A stretch of DNA of 64,000 bases. Origin: Candidatus Helarchaeota archaeon (lineage in GTDB: Archaea; Asgardarchaeota; Lokiarchaeia; Helarchaeales; RDOG01). The number at the start of each line of letters is the position of its first letter. The first letter of the stretch is position 1. A program made the translations under genes and the position numbers. The stretch is from contig JAHPZH010000001.1 in assembly GCA_019058315.1 (NCBI GenBank), positions 881,432 to 945,431 of the forward strand, written 5' to 3'. Positions 25,082 through 34,948 of the stretch are shown piece after piece. The notes beneath the pieces were generated by a model, which worked only from the letters and a program-made list of their open reading frames with translations, had not been told where the DNA came from and searched no databases.

Positions 25082-26443
25082 TTATAAATTATTTAAAGTA
25101 TCATTTACTAGTTTTTTTGCAAATTCTTCTAATTCTTGGATTCTTTGTTTCGTCTTTGCTTCTGCCATTATCCTAAAAATCGGTTCAGTTCCCGATGGGC
25201 GTAATAATAACCAACCATCTGAATAATTAATGCGAAGACCATCTATGGTTATTAAATCTTGGTCTTTGGGGATTTTTTCTTCAATTTTTTTTAATAAAAT
25301 TTCTTTTTTATCATTTGGACAAGGTATTTTAACTTTTATTTGTTCATATTGTGGGAGCATTTCATTTAATTCCTTAAATGATTTATTTTCTTTTGCCATT
25401 AATTCTAAAATTAAAGCAGTGGTAAAGATTCCATCCCTTGCATAGGACCAACCTTTATAAATTACTCCGCCATTTTCCTCCCCACCAATTTCTGCGTTAT
25501 TTTTTTTCATCATTTCAACAATTTTTGGTTCACCCACAATGGAATAAAGCACACGTGCATTTACTAATTTTGCAGCGTCCTCTACTACTGTACCAGTAGA
25601 AACTGTCGAAACAATAGTTCCCCCTCTATTTTTCAAAAAAGCATAACATGCCAGAGCAAATGAACGGTCACCCATTTGGTAAAATCCTTCATTATCGATA
25701 TGTACTGCTCTGTCTGCATCTCCATCTTGGGCTACTCCTAGATCTGCACTTGTTTCTTTGACTAATTTCTTAATTTCACTTAAATTTTCTTCTATTGGCT
25801 CTGAACTTCTTCCTGGAAATGTGCCATCAGGTTCATTAAATAAAGGTATTACATTACATCCTAATGCCTGAAGTAATTGAGGGGTAATATAACAAGCACA
25901 ACCATGGCCACAATCAGCTACAACAGTAAAGTTGGCCTTTTTAATAGCCTCCCAATCAATCTTCGCCTTAACATTTTGTATGTATTCTGTATTTAAATTT
26001 TCAATAGTCTTAATTTTATTGTATTTTGGTTTAACTGCATTGAAACTTCGACTATAATAAATTTTTTCAAGTTCTCTATCTTGCTCCATTCTAAATCCTG
26101 AACCGTCCGCATTCCAGAACTTAAGACCATTATATTCTTTGGGATTATGGCTGGCAGTAATCATGACTCCACCATCCATATTTTTACGTGGAATGAAGAA
26201 TGATAAAAGAGGTGTTCCGACGCAACCAAATTTATATACCTCACAACCTGTAGAAATCAAACCTTTTATTAACTCTACTTGTAATTCGTCGCAAGAAACT
26301 CTGGTATCATGTCCTATTCCAATTTTTTTACCTTTTCCAAGGTAAGTCCCTAAAGCATGACCCAAGAGATTAGCAGTTTCAGGAAATAATTCTTTATTAA
26401 AAATTCCTCTTACTCCGAAAGTACCAAAAATTTTTTTTACCAA
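25082..26443 (-). CDS. Phosphohexomutase, GlmM/ManB archaeal type
   Basis: A protein of 453 residues starting at TTG 26443 with GGAG at about 10 nt. All alpha-D-phosphohexomutase motifs are present: FGTFGVRG, phosphoserine loop TASHNPKEYNGLK, metal site DGDADRAV, sugar loop GGEENGG and phosphate loop RPSGTEPIFR. In archaea such enzymes convert glucosamine-6-P to glucosamine-1-P or interconvert mannose/glucose phosphates. With GlmS at 32.9-34.7 kb and a second mutase at 30.1 kb, an amino-sugar nucleotide role is likely for at least one of the two. Confidence 0.87.
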   Translation of the reverse strand: MVKKIFGTFGVRGIFNKELFPETANLLGHALGTYLGKGKKIGIGHDTRVSCDELQVELIKGLISTGCEVYKFGCVGTPLLSFFIPRKNMDGGVMITASHNPKEYNGLKFWNADGSGFRMEQDRELEKIYYSRSFNAVKPKYNKIKTIENLNTEYIQNVKAKIDWEAIKKANFTVVADCGHGCACYITPQLLQALGCNVIPLFNEPDGTFPGRSSEPIEENLSEIKKLVKETSADLGVAQDGDADRAVHIDNEGFYQMGDRSFALACYAFLKNRGGTIVSTVSTGTVVEDAAKLVNARVLYSIVGEPKIVEMMKKNNAEIGGEENGGVIYKGWSYARDGIFTTALILELMAKENKSFKELNEMLPQYEQIKVKIPCPNDKKEILLKKIEEKIPKDQDLITIDGLRINYSDGWLLLRPSGTEPIFRIMAEAKTKQRIQELEEFAKKLVNDTLNNL

Positions 26444-26467
26444 ATGAGCTCTTCTCCTTTTTTCAAA

Positions 26468-28072
26468 TTAATATTTTTTTCGTTTAGCTTTCCTTTTTTG
26501 TTCTTTTACAACATCTATTTTTACTCCTAGCTTTTTTTCAAGTTGCTCTATAGTTTTACCCTTTTTACCAATAAGATAAGGGATATCTGATTTATTTAAT
26601 ACAACACTTACGTTGTTTTTACTAGTAAAAAAACACTCAAATTTAGAATTTGGAATAATTTCTTCTATTGCATCCCTGATTTTTTCTATAGCTAAGGTTT
26701 CAACAGATGAGCCTATTCGTTTACCTTTTTCAATTTCAATTATTATTGTTTGTTCTCCATAAGTGTAAATTTCGTATTTTAAAATATTGTTTATATCCCT
26801 AACTTCTACAATCGGGCGAGCTAAATCTGATTCTCTCATACCTGCAGGAACCCTAACTAGAGTCCGGAGGGTATAAATATCTTTAATTATTCCTTTATCA
26901 AGAAAAATTACTGTATCCACAATGTTTGAAATCAATCCAAGTTCTACTCTTGAAAGAAACCGTTGAATTGCATCAATCGGTCTTGAACTGTGAATAACAC
27001 CAACTAATCCAATTCCAGATAACCTCAAATCAGAATATATTTTGAAATCATTAGATTTTCTAATTTCATCAAAAATTACATAGTCAGGACGGACAAGAAG
27101 TAAAATATCATAAATTTTCTCAATATCTTTCTCATCCTTTGTATATTGTGTAATTTCTTTGCTAACTTGAAGATCTCTTGGTTTCTCTAGAGTTTTAACG
27201 ATTTTTTTATTTTCTAAATAGAATTCTGCTAATGCACTTGCAAAAGTAGATTTTCCAGAACCAACTGATCCAGCTATTAATATACCTTCAGCTCTTTCCT
27301 TAAGTCTCTTTATGATTGATTTGGATAAGTCATAATCTTTAATTTGTAATTTAATGATGGGTCTGACTGCTGTTAATTCCAATTTTTTTGAAAATGGCGG
27401 TTGGGTAATAACAACCCGATAATTCCTGAATTGGATAATTAGTACGCCTTCTTTTTCAATCTCTAAAAAGGAATCTTTTTGTTTTTTACTTTTACGCACT
27501 AGAAAATAAATTAAATCATCTAAATCACTTGGTTTAATAGTTTCATCGCTGATTTTTATTAAATTCCATTGGCTTGGATTCCCAACTTTTGCTAATGGGA
27601 TATTTCCCTCTTTTAAATGGATAGACATCATGTCTTTTTCAAATATATCATCTAACATATATTTAGGCTTTCTAGGTTTTTCTCTTAGAAATATTGCATT
27701 TACTCCTTCAATTAGAGCAAAGTCTACTTGGATTTTATCACCTGATAATAATGTGGCTTCATTAATTTTCGCTTCATTTCGGATTAATGCATCAAGTTCA
27801 CCACCACCAGCGAGTTTAATCTCATCTAATGAGGGTCGTTCCCCTGAAAATCGTAGAATAATGTTTCCTTGATTCTTTAATCTTCGTAATGATTCTAATG
27901 TTAAAATACCAATTTTTCCAATTTTTTTGCCAATATTTGCTTGAAATTCAATTTCTGCTAGTACAACTTCTGGAATTATTATCTCAACAGGTAATTTTTC
28001 AGAATTCTGTTTTATAAAATCCAAAATTAATTGATTAACAATAACTGAAGTATCTGGTACGTATTTTTCCAT
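26468..28072 (-). CDS. PIN domain-ATPase-KH domain protein (archaeal PINc-VirB11-like)
   Basis: About 534 residues from ATG 28072; TTG 28081 would add three. The N-terminal PIN nuclease domain shows VPDTSVIVNQL with the first Asp and GGELDALIRNEA plus LLSGDKIQVD for the others. The central RecA/VirB11-like ATPase has Walker A GSVGSGKSTFAS and Walker B PDYVIFDEI. The C-terminal KH domain has IPYLIGKKGKTIEQLE. This architecture is widely conserved in archaea and is thought to act in RNA processing or decay. It starts 4-13 bp after the HEAT/TPR gene, so they are co-transcribed. Confidence 0.9.
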   Translation of the reverse strand: MEKYVPDTSVIVNQLILDFIKQNSEKLPVEIIIPEVVLAEIEFQANIGKKIGKIGILTLESLRRLKNQGNIILRFSGERPSLDEIKLAGGGELDALIRNEAKINEATLLSGDKIQVDFALIEGVNAIFLREKPRKPKYMLDDIFEKDMMSIHLKEGNIPLAKVGNPSQWNLIKISDETIKPSDLDDLIYFLVRKSKKQKDSFLEIEKEGVLIIQFRNYRVVITQPPFSKKLELTAVRPIIKLQIKDYDLSKSIIKRLKERAEGILIAGSVGSGKSTFASALAEFYLENKKIVKTLEKPRDLQVSKEITQYTKDEKDIEKIYDILLLVRPDYVIFDEIRKSNDFKIYSDLRLSGIGLVGVIHSSRPIDAIQRFLSRVELGLISNIVDTVIFLDKGIIKDIYTLRTLVRVPAGMRESDLARPIVEVRDINNILKYEIYTYGEQTIIIEIEKGKRIGSSVETLAIEKIRDAIEEIIPNSKFECFFTSKNNVSVVLNKSDIPYLIGKKGKTIEQLEKKLGVKIDVVKEQKRKAKRKKY

Positions 28073-28084
28073 TTTTATCAAATT

Positions 28085-30070
28085 TTATTCAATTTCTAAA
28101 AGAGTTCCATCTTGTTTTTCAATTAGAACAAATTCACATGATTCTTTGATATATAATACCAACTCATCATAATAATTCTGTAAATCTAAAATATCTTGTT
28201 TATCTAAAATTGTGTCCAAAATTTCATCAAACATATCTCTATAATAAAATCTAAGAATGAGAGCATCAGTTAAATCTTTTAATCCAATAAGAAGTCTAAC
28301 ATACCATTTTTCTTCATAATGCAAACCAATTTCTAAATTAGATTTTTCTCCAAAATATCTTCCAAATACTGGTGGTTCGACGTTGATTCCGGAATTTATG
28401 CTATTTTTGAAAAAGATGTTCCAGTTTCGTGCTTCTTGCCATTTAGCTTTATCTAACAGCTCAGAAAAATAATTAATATCTTCAATCTCTTTTTCTGTAT
28501 ATTTTTTTATAGAAGGTGATTTCTCAACATCTGTAGAAAATTTCTCAAATTTTCTAAATTTGATTATTTCTTTTGTAAGTTTAATGAAATCTGGGTCTTC
28601 ATAATATTCCTCAAAATCTTCCTCATTTGCTGCCTCCTTTTTATACTTTTCATCAATATTAATAGCTTTTTTCAGAAATTTAAAGGAATGTTTCTTATCT
28701 TGCAATAGCGAATATGCAGCAGCGACCCAAAATAAAGTTTTAGCATGATTAGGATTTTTCTCCAATAATTCAAGGTAAAGTTCAATAGCTTTTTTGAGAT
28801 ATGTTTTAGCTTCTTCTCTGTTGTTTTGTAATATCTTCATATGACCTGCACAGTGAAAATATTCAGGAATTCTATCATTATGAGATATTAATCTTTTAAA
28901 TTTGTTAAATGCCTTCTCATATTCTTTATTATTTTTACAAATTAAAGCTTCGTTAAAAACTTCTTCAGGATCAAAATAGTCCATTTTTAGAAAATTTGCT
29001 AAACCTCTACGGTAACTAAGATACGAATCCCCGCTGGCACTTTCAACTACTTTAAAACCACAATTAATTCCAGCACGTCTTAAATCTCCCGAAATATTTG
29101 CATAATGCCATACCGCAGGGCTATTTATAAAACCTACTAATATTTTTTTCTGTAGATTATTTAATTCTTTCACTAATACCACTGGATTTTTCTCATTGTA
29201 TTCTTTAAAAGCAAATGAAAGTAGTGCATTTGCCATATTAAGACCATTATTTCCGTCTTCTTCTTTTTTAAGTATTTCAATTAAGGAGTCAATTAATAAT
29301 TCTAATTGGTTAAGATTAAGCTCTTTAAAATAATCAAAAAGATTCTCATGAGCCATTTCACTTCCTCTCGTATTAAGCTTCTGTAGATCTAAGAATAGAT
29401 TCCAGTTATTTAGGAGCCTTTTTAGTCCATTAAGATTTTTTTCACTTATTTTATCTTTGTAGACCTTAATATAACCTAATAAAACTGCTAATTTTATAAA
29501 ATTGTCGTTATTTGCCAATAATAAGTCTTCAAATTTTTTGTAAATTTCAAGATTATTTTGTAAAAGAAGACCGATACATAAACCGATAACCGCTTTCAAT
29601 AATTTTCTCTCTTTATCATCCTCAAATAATTTAATATATAATTCGGTAATCTCGTTTTTCTTATTTTCGAAGCATGAAAGTAAATATACAGCAAATATTT
29701 GTTCATCTAACTTTTTTGAATTCAAAAATTTCACATAAGTTTTAAAACCTTTTTCAAATTCAGATTTAATAGTAACTAAAAAATCTTTATTTTTTGAGTA
29801 ACCTGTAACTAAATGATTCAAAAAAATTAAAAGTTCAAGTGTTACAGGTCCATTATTTTCAAGAATTTCAATTAAAAATGGTATTGAATATGAAGTCGCT
29901 GAATATATGGTTCCTTGGTGCCAAATAGTTCCATATAACCCCCATAATGCATTATCACGGTCTGCAGAGTTTTTAGATATTAAATCTTTTATGAGCTCTG
30001 GAATATCATCTGCTTCTCCATAAGCATGACTTAAGTTTTTCCAATCAACATTATCCAAGTTTTCCAACAT
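28085..30070 (-). CDS. HEAT- and TPR-repeat protein
   Basis: A protein of 661 residues. Residues 1-330 are HEAT-like and begin with SHAYGEADDIPELIKDL and LWGLYGTIWHQGTIYSATS, a signature also known in bacterial HEAT-repeat proteins of unknown role. Residues about 370-500 hold TPRs (YEKAFNKFKRLISH, AKTYLKKAIELYLELLEKNP). A C-terminal domain of about 110 residues follows with no recognised motif. It is probably a protein-interaction scaffold. It lies 10 bp after the phosphohexomutase gene and just before PINc-ATPase in the same operon. Confidence 0.72.
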   Translation of the reverse strand: MLENLDNVDWKNLSHAYGEADDIPELIKDLISKNSADRDNALWGLYGTIWHQGTIYSATSYSIPFLIEILENNGPVTLELLIFLNHLVTGYSKNKDFLVTIKSEFEKGFKTYVKFLNSKKLDEQIFAVYLLSCFENKKNEITELYIKLFEDDKERKLLKAVIGLCIGLLLQNNLEIYKKFEDLLLANNDNFIKLAVLLGYIKVYKDKISEKNLNGLKRLLNNWNLFLDLQKLNTRGSEMAHENLFDYFKELNLNQLELLIDSLIEILKKEEDGNNGLNMANALLSFAFKEYNEKNPVVLVKELNNLQKKILVGFINSPAVWHYANISGDLRRAGINCGFKVVESASGDSYLSYRRGLANFLKMDYFDPEEVFNEALICKNNKEYEKAFNKFKRLISHNDRIPEYFHCAGHMKILQNNREEAKTYLKKAIELYLELLEKNPNHAKTLFWVAAAYSLLQDKKHSFKFLKKAINIDEKYKKEAANEEDFEEYYEDPDFIKLTKEIIKFRKFEKFSTDVEKSPSIKKYTEKEIEDINYFSELLDKAKWQEARNWNIFFKNSINSGINVEPPVFGRYFGEKSNLEIGLHYEEKWYVRLLIGLKDLTDALILRFYYRDMFDEILDTILDKQDILDLQNYYDELVLYIKESCEFVLIEKQDGTLLEIE

Positions 30071-30079
30071 TTTAATTAA

Positions 30080-31525
30080 TCAGCTTTTATTTTTTGCTAT
30101 TTCTAATAGTTTAACTCCTTCCTTAAGAATATCTTCTAAATTTTCTTCATTTAAAGCTTCTGCAGAACAACGCAAAAGTGGTTCTGTCCCCGATGGTCGG
30201 ATTAAAAGCCAACTTCCATCTTCTAAAACAAATTTAAAACCATCTAGCTCAATTCTATCTATAATCTTTTTACCCAAAATCTCATTTGGTAAGATTTCTT
30301 TAATTTTTGCCATGACTTTTGGTTTTAATTCGTCCTCACACTCGAAATTTAGCAATTTTGTATATATTTCTCCAAATTCATTAGTTAAATCTGTATATAT
30401 TTTTGACAATGGTAAATTATAATATAACATCATTTCTAAAATTTTTAAATCGGTATAAATACCATCTTTTTCGGGTATATGTTCCTTAAACATAAGCCCC
30501 CCTGATTCTTCTCCTCCCATTAAAATATCTTTTGTCCGCATATGCTCTCCTACATATTTTGAACCTACAGCTACTTCGTAAAATGGGATTTTATAAGCTT
30601 TCGCAATCCTGTCTATCAAATTTGTTGTGCTAACTGTTCGAACTACCCCTCCTTTTTTTCCTTTATCTAAGAGATATTTTAATAACATTGCAAATATCTG
30701 GTTTGCACTTACAAATTCGCCTCTCTCGTTGATAGCAGCACTCCTATCTGAATCCCCATCACAAGCCAAACCAACATCAAGTTGCTTTTCTTTAACAATT
30801 TTACTTAATTCACTTAAATTTTTTTCACTAGGATTTGGAGATCCAAATCCACCAAAATTAGGGTCTAATTCGTCATGTAAAGTTATTACTTTTGTATTTA
30901 AATTCCTTAAAATGGCAGAAATATATGTCCTACCTGTTCCATATACTGGATCAAATGCGATTTTAATTGGATTTTCTTTTAAACCTTCTAAATCAACTAA
31001 TTTTAAAACACGATCAATATAAGCTTCTTTTGGGGAAAAGATTTCTAACATTTCTTCTTTTTTTGCTGATTCTAAATCATCAATTTTATTGATTTCTTGG
31101 GATTCTAAAATTCTATAAACTTCCTCAGTGATCTTATTCGTTACATCCGGCATAGCTGGTGCTGCATATTCTGGAATAAATTTAATCCCATGATATATAG
31201 CAGGATTATGAGATGCGGTTAGCATTACCGCTCCATCTAATTTAAGGTGGACTATAGAATATGTAATTACAGGTGTTGGAACATCTTCATTAGATAAATA
31301 ACACTTGATGCCGTTTCCGATTAGAACACGAGAAACTTCATCTGCAAATTCCTTAGAATTGCGCCGTGTATCGTATCCAATTGCAATTCTAATTTGTCCC
31401 GATTTAATTTTATTTAAATAATCTGCGATTGCTTGAGCTACAACTGCTACATTTTCTATTGTGAAATCTTCGTCCATTCGATCTCTCCAACCATCAGTAC
31501 CGAATTTAATACTTGGTTTCATCAT
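30080..31525 (-). CDS. Second phosphohexomutase (phosphoglucomutase/phosphomannomutase)
   Basis: A protein of 481 residues with FGTDGWRD, TASHNPAIYHGIKF, DGDSDRSAAI, GGEESGG and RPSGTEPLLR: all four functional loops of the alpha-D-phosphohexomutase family. The GGEESGG loop, as compared with GGEENGG in the first mutase, suggests a different sugar, with glucose or mannose phosphates more likely. It heads a minus-strand operon with the HEAT/TPR and PINc genes. ATG 31525 is followed directly by a second ATG; either could serve. Confidence 0.87.
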   Translation of the reverse strand: MMKPSIKFGTDGWRDRMDEDFTIENVAVVAQAIADYLNKIKSGQIRIAIGYDTRRNSKEFADEVSRVLIGNGIKCYLSNEDVPTPVITYSIVHLKLDGAVMLTASHNPAIYHGIKFIPEYAAPAMPDVTNKITEEVYRILESQEINKIDDLESAKKEEMLEIFSPKEAYIDRVLKLVDLEGLKENPIKIAFDPVYGTGRTYISAILRNLNTKVITLHDELDPNFGGFGSPNPSEKNLSELSKIVKEKQLDVGLACDGDSDRSAAINERGEFVSANQIFAMLLKYLLDKGKKGGVVRTVSTTNLIDRIAKAYKIPFYEVAVGSKYVGEHMRTKDILMGGEESGGLMFKEHIPEKDGIYTDLKILEMMLYYNLPLSKIYTDLTNEFGEIYTKLLNFECEDELKPKVMAKIKEILPNEILGKKIIDRIELDGFKFVLEDGSWLLIRPSGTEPLLRCSAEALNEENLEDILKEGVKLLEIAKNKS

Positions 31526-31643
31526 ATGTGCCTCATGAATTTTTAATTAGATTTGAATTACATATAAAAGGCTTTTTTCTATCTTTAGATTAAATTATTT
31601 TACAAATAAATCTTTCAAATTAAATTACTTTTGTCGATGTTTA

Positions 31644-32534
31644 ATGATTCCTATAACTGATAAAATCTTTTTCATTGAAGGAAAGAGTCATGGTAGATAC
31701 ATTTTTTCAAATTCTCTCTACATCGAGGATGATCAAAAAGCAATAATTGATACAGGAACTGGAAAATCAGCTCTTAGAAAATTAAAAAAGAATAATGTTG
31801 GAAATAATGATATTTTAATTATTAATTCTCATGTTCATGAGGATCATATTTGTGGAAATTACATATTTAGAAATTCAAAGATTGCTATTCATCGGTTAGA
31901 AGTCCCAATATTGGAAAACATAGATAGATTGGCAGAATTATATGGTATTGACGATCCTAAATATAAAGAGATGAATGAGCAGTTTTTTGCAATTTTTAAT
32001 CTTAAAAATTATAAAGTAGATATTAAGATCGAGAATAACCATATTTTTGATTTAGGAGAGATTAAACTTCAGACTATACATGCACCTGGTCATTGTGCTG
32101 GGCATTGTATGTTTTGGGAACCTAGTAATAAAATTTTATTTCTTGCCGATATTGATTTAAGCTCATTTGGTCCTTGGTATGGTGATATTTCATCAAGCGT
32201 TACTGATTTTATAGATTCTATTAATAAGGCAATAAAATTAAATCCAGATATTGCTATTTCAAGCCATAAAGGAGTTTATAAAGAGAGAATTAGAGAAAAA
32301 TTAAAGATTTTTTTAGATAAAATTTATGAGAGGGAAGGAAAAATACTCAATTTTCTGGAAAGAAAGCACACATTAGAAGAAATTGTAAAACAAGCTTTTA
32401 TTTATGGAAAATTTCCTGAACCTGAAGAAATGTTTGCTATTGCAGAAAGAATAATGGTTAAATTACATATTAATAGATTGTTAAATACAAAAAAAATTGA
32501 AGAAAATCCTAAGTATTCATTTATTGCTATTTAA
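31644..32534 (+). CDS. Metallo-beta-lactamase-fold hydrolase
   Basis: A protein of 296 residues. The zinc motif HVHEDHICG (H-x-H-x-D-H), the second His in APGHCAGHC, an Asp in FLADIDLSSFGPWY and a final His in SSHKGVY are all present, so a two-metal hydrolase is expected. The C-terminal third is a helical winged-type segment (HTLEEIVKQAFIYG) as seen in the lactamase_B/glyoxalase-like subgroup. The substrate is not evident. It is followed by a small OB-like gene after a good SD, and both may be co-transcribed. Confidence 0.83.
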   Translation: MIPITDKIFFIEGKSHGRYIFSNSLYIEDDQKAIIDTGTGKSALRKLKKNNVGNNDILIINSHVHEDHICGNYIFRNSKIAIHRLEVPILENIDRLAELYGIDDPKYKEMNEQFFAIFNLKNYKVDIKIENNHIFDLGEIKLQTIHAPGHCAGHCMFWEPSNKILFLADIDLSSFGPWYGDISSSVTDFIDSINKAIKLNPDIAISSHKGVYKERIREKLKIFLDKIYEREGKILNFLERKHTLEEIVKQAFIYGKFPEPEEMFAIAERIMVKLHINRLLNTKKIEENPKYSFIAI

Positions 32535-32557
32535 CAAGTAAAAGGAGGTTTAAGGTT

Positions 32558-32857
32558 ATGAAAATAAATTTAGGCAAAAAAATTATTAATGGTACTATTA
32601 CTTCAATACCTATTAACGTTGGTCATGGTTATAGTAATGCTAATAGTTGTGTTATTAAATTAGACGCCGAAATTGAAGGTATTCCCGATGAACTTGTTGT
32701 AAAATACTTTACTGCTAATGGTTTTTATGTCAGACCGGGAGATAAAGTTCTTATTCAAGGTAAAATCTATCGAGAAAGAATAAAATTTTGGAATAAAAAT
32801 TTTATTTGGGTAAATGCTAACCACATTTTTAATCAAACACTGAATTGTGGTTTTTAA
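32558..32857 (+). CDS. Small OB-fold-like protein
   Basis: A protein of 99 residues with ATG 9 nt after GGAGG. It is strand-rich: INGTITSIPINVGHGYSNA, PDELVVKYFTANG and RPGDKVLIQGKIYRE. The last segment has the look of an OB-fold strand pair, similar to nucleic-acid-binding small proteins, but no family can be named. It lies 23 bp after the MBL gene on the same strand. Confidence 0.5.
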   Translation: MKINLGKKIINGTITSIPINVGHGYSNANSCVIKLDAEIEGIPDELVVKYFTANGFYVRPGDKVLIQGKIYRERIKFWNKNFIWVNANHIFNQTLNCGF

Positions 32858-32890
32858 TAGCTAATTAAATTAATTTTAAAATCTAAAAAA

Positions 32891-34723
32891 TTAATGAACT
32901 GTAACCGTTTTAGCTAAATTTCTAGGTTTATCTGGATCAAATCCTCTTTTAATTGCAGAAAAATAAGCAAACATTTGAAGTGGAACAATATAAGCCACTG
33001 GAGTAAATATATTAGGAACTTTAGAGGGAATAATGAATTTTATATCTGATAATTTTTGTATTTTTAAATCATCAATTTCAACAACACTAATGATTTTTGC
33101 TCCACGAGCTTTCATTTCCATAATATTTGTTATTAAACGCTCTTGAGTATCATCAGGAGGGGCAACAAACACAACTGGAAAATCAGGTTCTATTAAAGCA
33201 ATAGGTCCATGCTTACTTTCTCCTGCTGGATAACTTTCTGCATGGATATATGAAATTTCTTTTAATTTTAATGCTCCTTCCGAGGCAGTTGCGGTATTGA
33301 TTCCTCGACCTAAATATAAAAAATTGTCTTTTTTTGAAAATTGATCAGCAGCGATTTTAATATTTTCTTCTTGGTTTATAATGATTTTTTGGACAATATC
33401 AGGTAAAAAATCCAAATGATGCTTTAAATCTCTAAATTCCGACTGATCAATTGCTCCTTTAATTTTTCCTAATTGCATACCTAGCATACAGAATGCAATT
33501 AATTGAACTACAAAGGTTTTAGTTGCAGCTACACCTATTTCAGGTCCAGCTTGAGTATTAATTATATGATCTGAAAGTCTTGTAATAGAGCTTCCTACAA
33601 CATTAGTTATTGATATAATCTTAGCACCTGCTTTTTTAGCAAATTTCAACGCAGTTAAAGTATCCATTGATTCTCCAGATTGTGAAACACCTAAAACTAC
33701 AGAATCGTCATCGATTATATTTCCTACATTATCAATAAATTCCGATGAAATTAACGCCCTATTATTAGTTTTAGTGAGATTGTTAAATATATAAGAACCA
33801 GCAAGACCTGCATGGAAAGATGTCCCTGCAGCTGTAATAAATACGTTTTTCGTGTTATTAATCATTTTAGCAATATCAATAATATTTTCAGGGTCAATTA
33901 ACAAAGTATTTCTAATTGCTCTTGGTTGTTCATGAATTTCTTTCAACATGAAATGAGGCATTCCACCTTTTTGTGCCATTTCTGAAGTCCATTGGATAGT
34001 TATTGGTTCTCTTGGTATGATTGTGTTTGGATCACTTAATTTATAAATTTCTACCCTATTAGGAGTTAAAACAGCAATTTCTTCATCTTCTAATATTAGT
34101 GCTTGATTTGTAAGGTGTAAAAAAGCAGGAATATCACTCGCAGCAAATACTGCGTTAGAACCAATGCCAATTACAAGGGGACTATCTTTTCTAGCGACAA
34201 TAATTTGTTGGGGGTAGTCCTCATGTAAAATTGCAACAGCATATTCGCCATGAACTCTTTTTAAAGCTCTTATAACTGCTTCTTTCAACTTTGTTTTTCT
34301 TTTTCGTAAATTTATTTCTATTAAATGCGGCAAAACTTCGGTATCACATTCACTAATAAATTTATGCCCCATTTCTTCAATTTCTTCTTGTAGATCTAGA
34401 AAGTTACTAATGATTCCATTATGAACAACGGCTAATTTATTAGTACAACAATGATGTGGATGGGCATTTAGTTTTGTTACGCCTCCATGAGTTGCCCATC
34501 TAGTGTGCGCTATTCCAATATTTCCTGGTAAATCTGTAAGGGTAATTCTTTCTTCTACTTCATCGATTTTACCTTTATCTTTTTTGATATAAATTTTTCC
34601 TTCAGAAATTGTGGCTAAACCTACACTATCATACCCTCTATATTCGAGGCGTTTTAAAGAATCTTTTAATAATGGTGCAACTTGAGTATTATCGTTGAAA
34701 ACCATCGCAATTATGCCGCACGT
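32891..34723 (-). CDS. glmS: Glutamine-fructose-6-phosphate aminotransferase, ACG start
   Basis: GlmS makes glucosamine-6-phosphate from fructose-6-P and glutamine. The amidotransferase domain needs Cys right after the initiator, and the sequence reads CGIIAMVFNDN only when translation starts at the codon before that Cys, which is ACG at 34723-34721. The first ATG (34705) would delete the nucleophile. Other motifs are GIAHTRWATHGG, HNGIISNF, the isomerase loops SQSGESMDTLTAL and AAGTSFHAGLAG, and the C-terminal PRNLAKTVTV. The length of 610 residues matches the family. An in-frame TGA at 34738-34736 excludes a longer form. Confidence 0.9.
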   Translation of the reverse strand, partial: TCGIIAMVFNDNTQVAPLLKDSLKRLEYRGYDSVGLATISEGKIYIKKDKGKIDEVEERITLTDLPGNIGIAHTRWATHGGVTKLNAHPHHCCTNKLAVVHNGIISNFLDLQEEIEEMGHKFISECDTEVLPHLIEINLRKRKTKLKEAVIRALKRVHGEYAVAILHEDYPQQIIVARKDSPLVIGIGSNAVFAASDIPAFLHLTNQALILEDEEIAVLTPNRVEIYKLSDPNTIIPREPITIQWTSEMAQKGGMPHFMLKEIHEQPRAIRNTLLIDPENIIDIAKMINNTKNVFITAAGTSFHAGLAGSYIFNNLTKTNNRALISSEFIDNVGNIIDDDSVVLGVSQSGESMDTLTALKFAKKAGAKIISITNVVGSSITRLSDHIINTQAGPEIGVAATKTFVVQLIAFCMLGMQLGKIKGAIDQSEFRDLKHHLDFLPDIVQKIIINQEENIKIAADQFSKKDNFLYLGRGINTATASEGALKLKEISYIHAESYPAGESKHGPIALIEPDFPVVFVAPPDDTQERLITNIMEMKARGAKIISVVEIDDLKIQKLSDIKFIIPSKVPNIFTPVAYIVPLQMFAYFSAIKRGFDPDKPRNLAKTVTVH

Positions 34724-34737
34724 TTTAAATTCGCCTC
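34721..34737 (-). promoter_or_regulatory. SD (GAGG) ten bases before an ACG initiation codon
   Basis: GAGG at 34737-34734 and ACG at 34723-34721 on the minus strand. The next codon encodes the obligatory N-terminal Cys of the glutaminase domain, so the start position is fixed by function. Confidence 0.6.
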
Positions 34738-34948
34738 AAATATATAGTTACTAAATTAAAGTTTAACTCAAAATATTTATTTTTTTATATTATAATTAAA
34801 TACTCTTTAAATAATTTTGTAACTGAAAAAGCTAAAAACAGATTATTTCAATAAAAAATAAAAGAAATAACATAAAAATAGCTAACATTAGATTTAATCT
34901 TAATATAATTTCTAAAAAATTAAATTAACAAAATAAAATTAGAATGTT

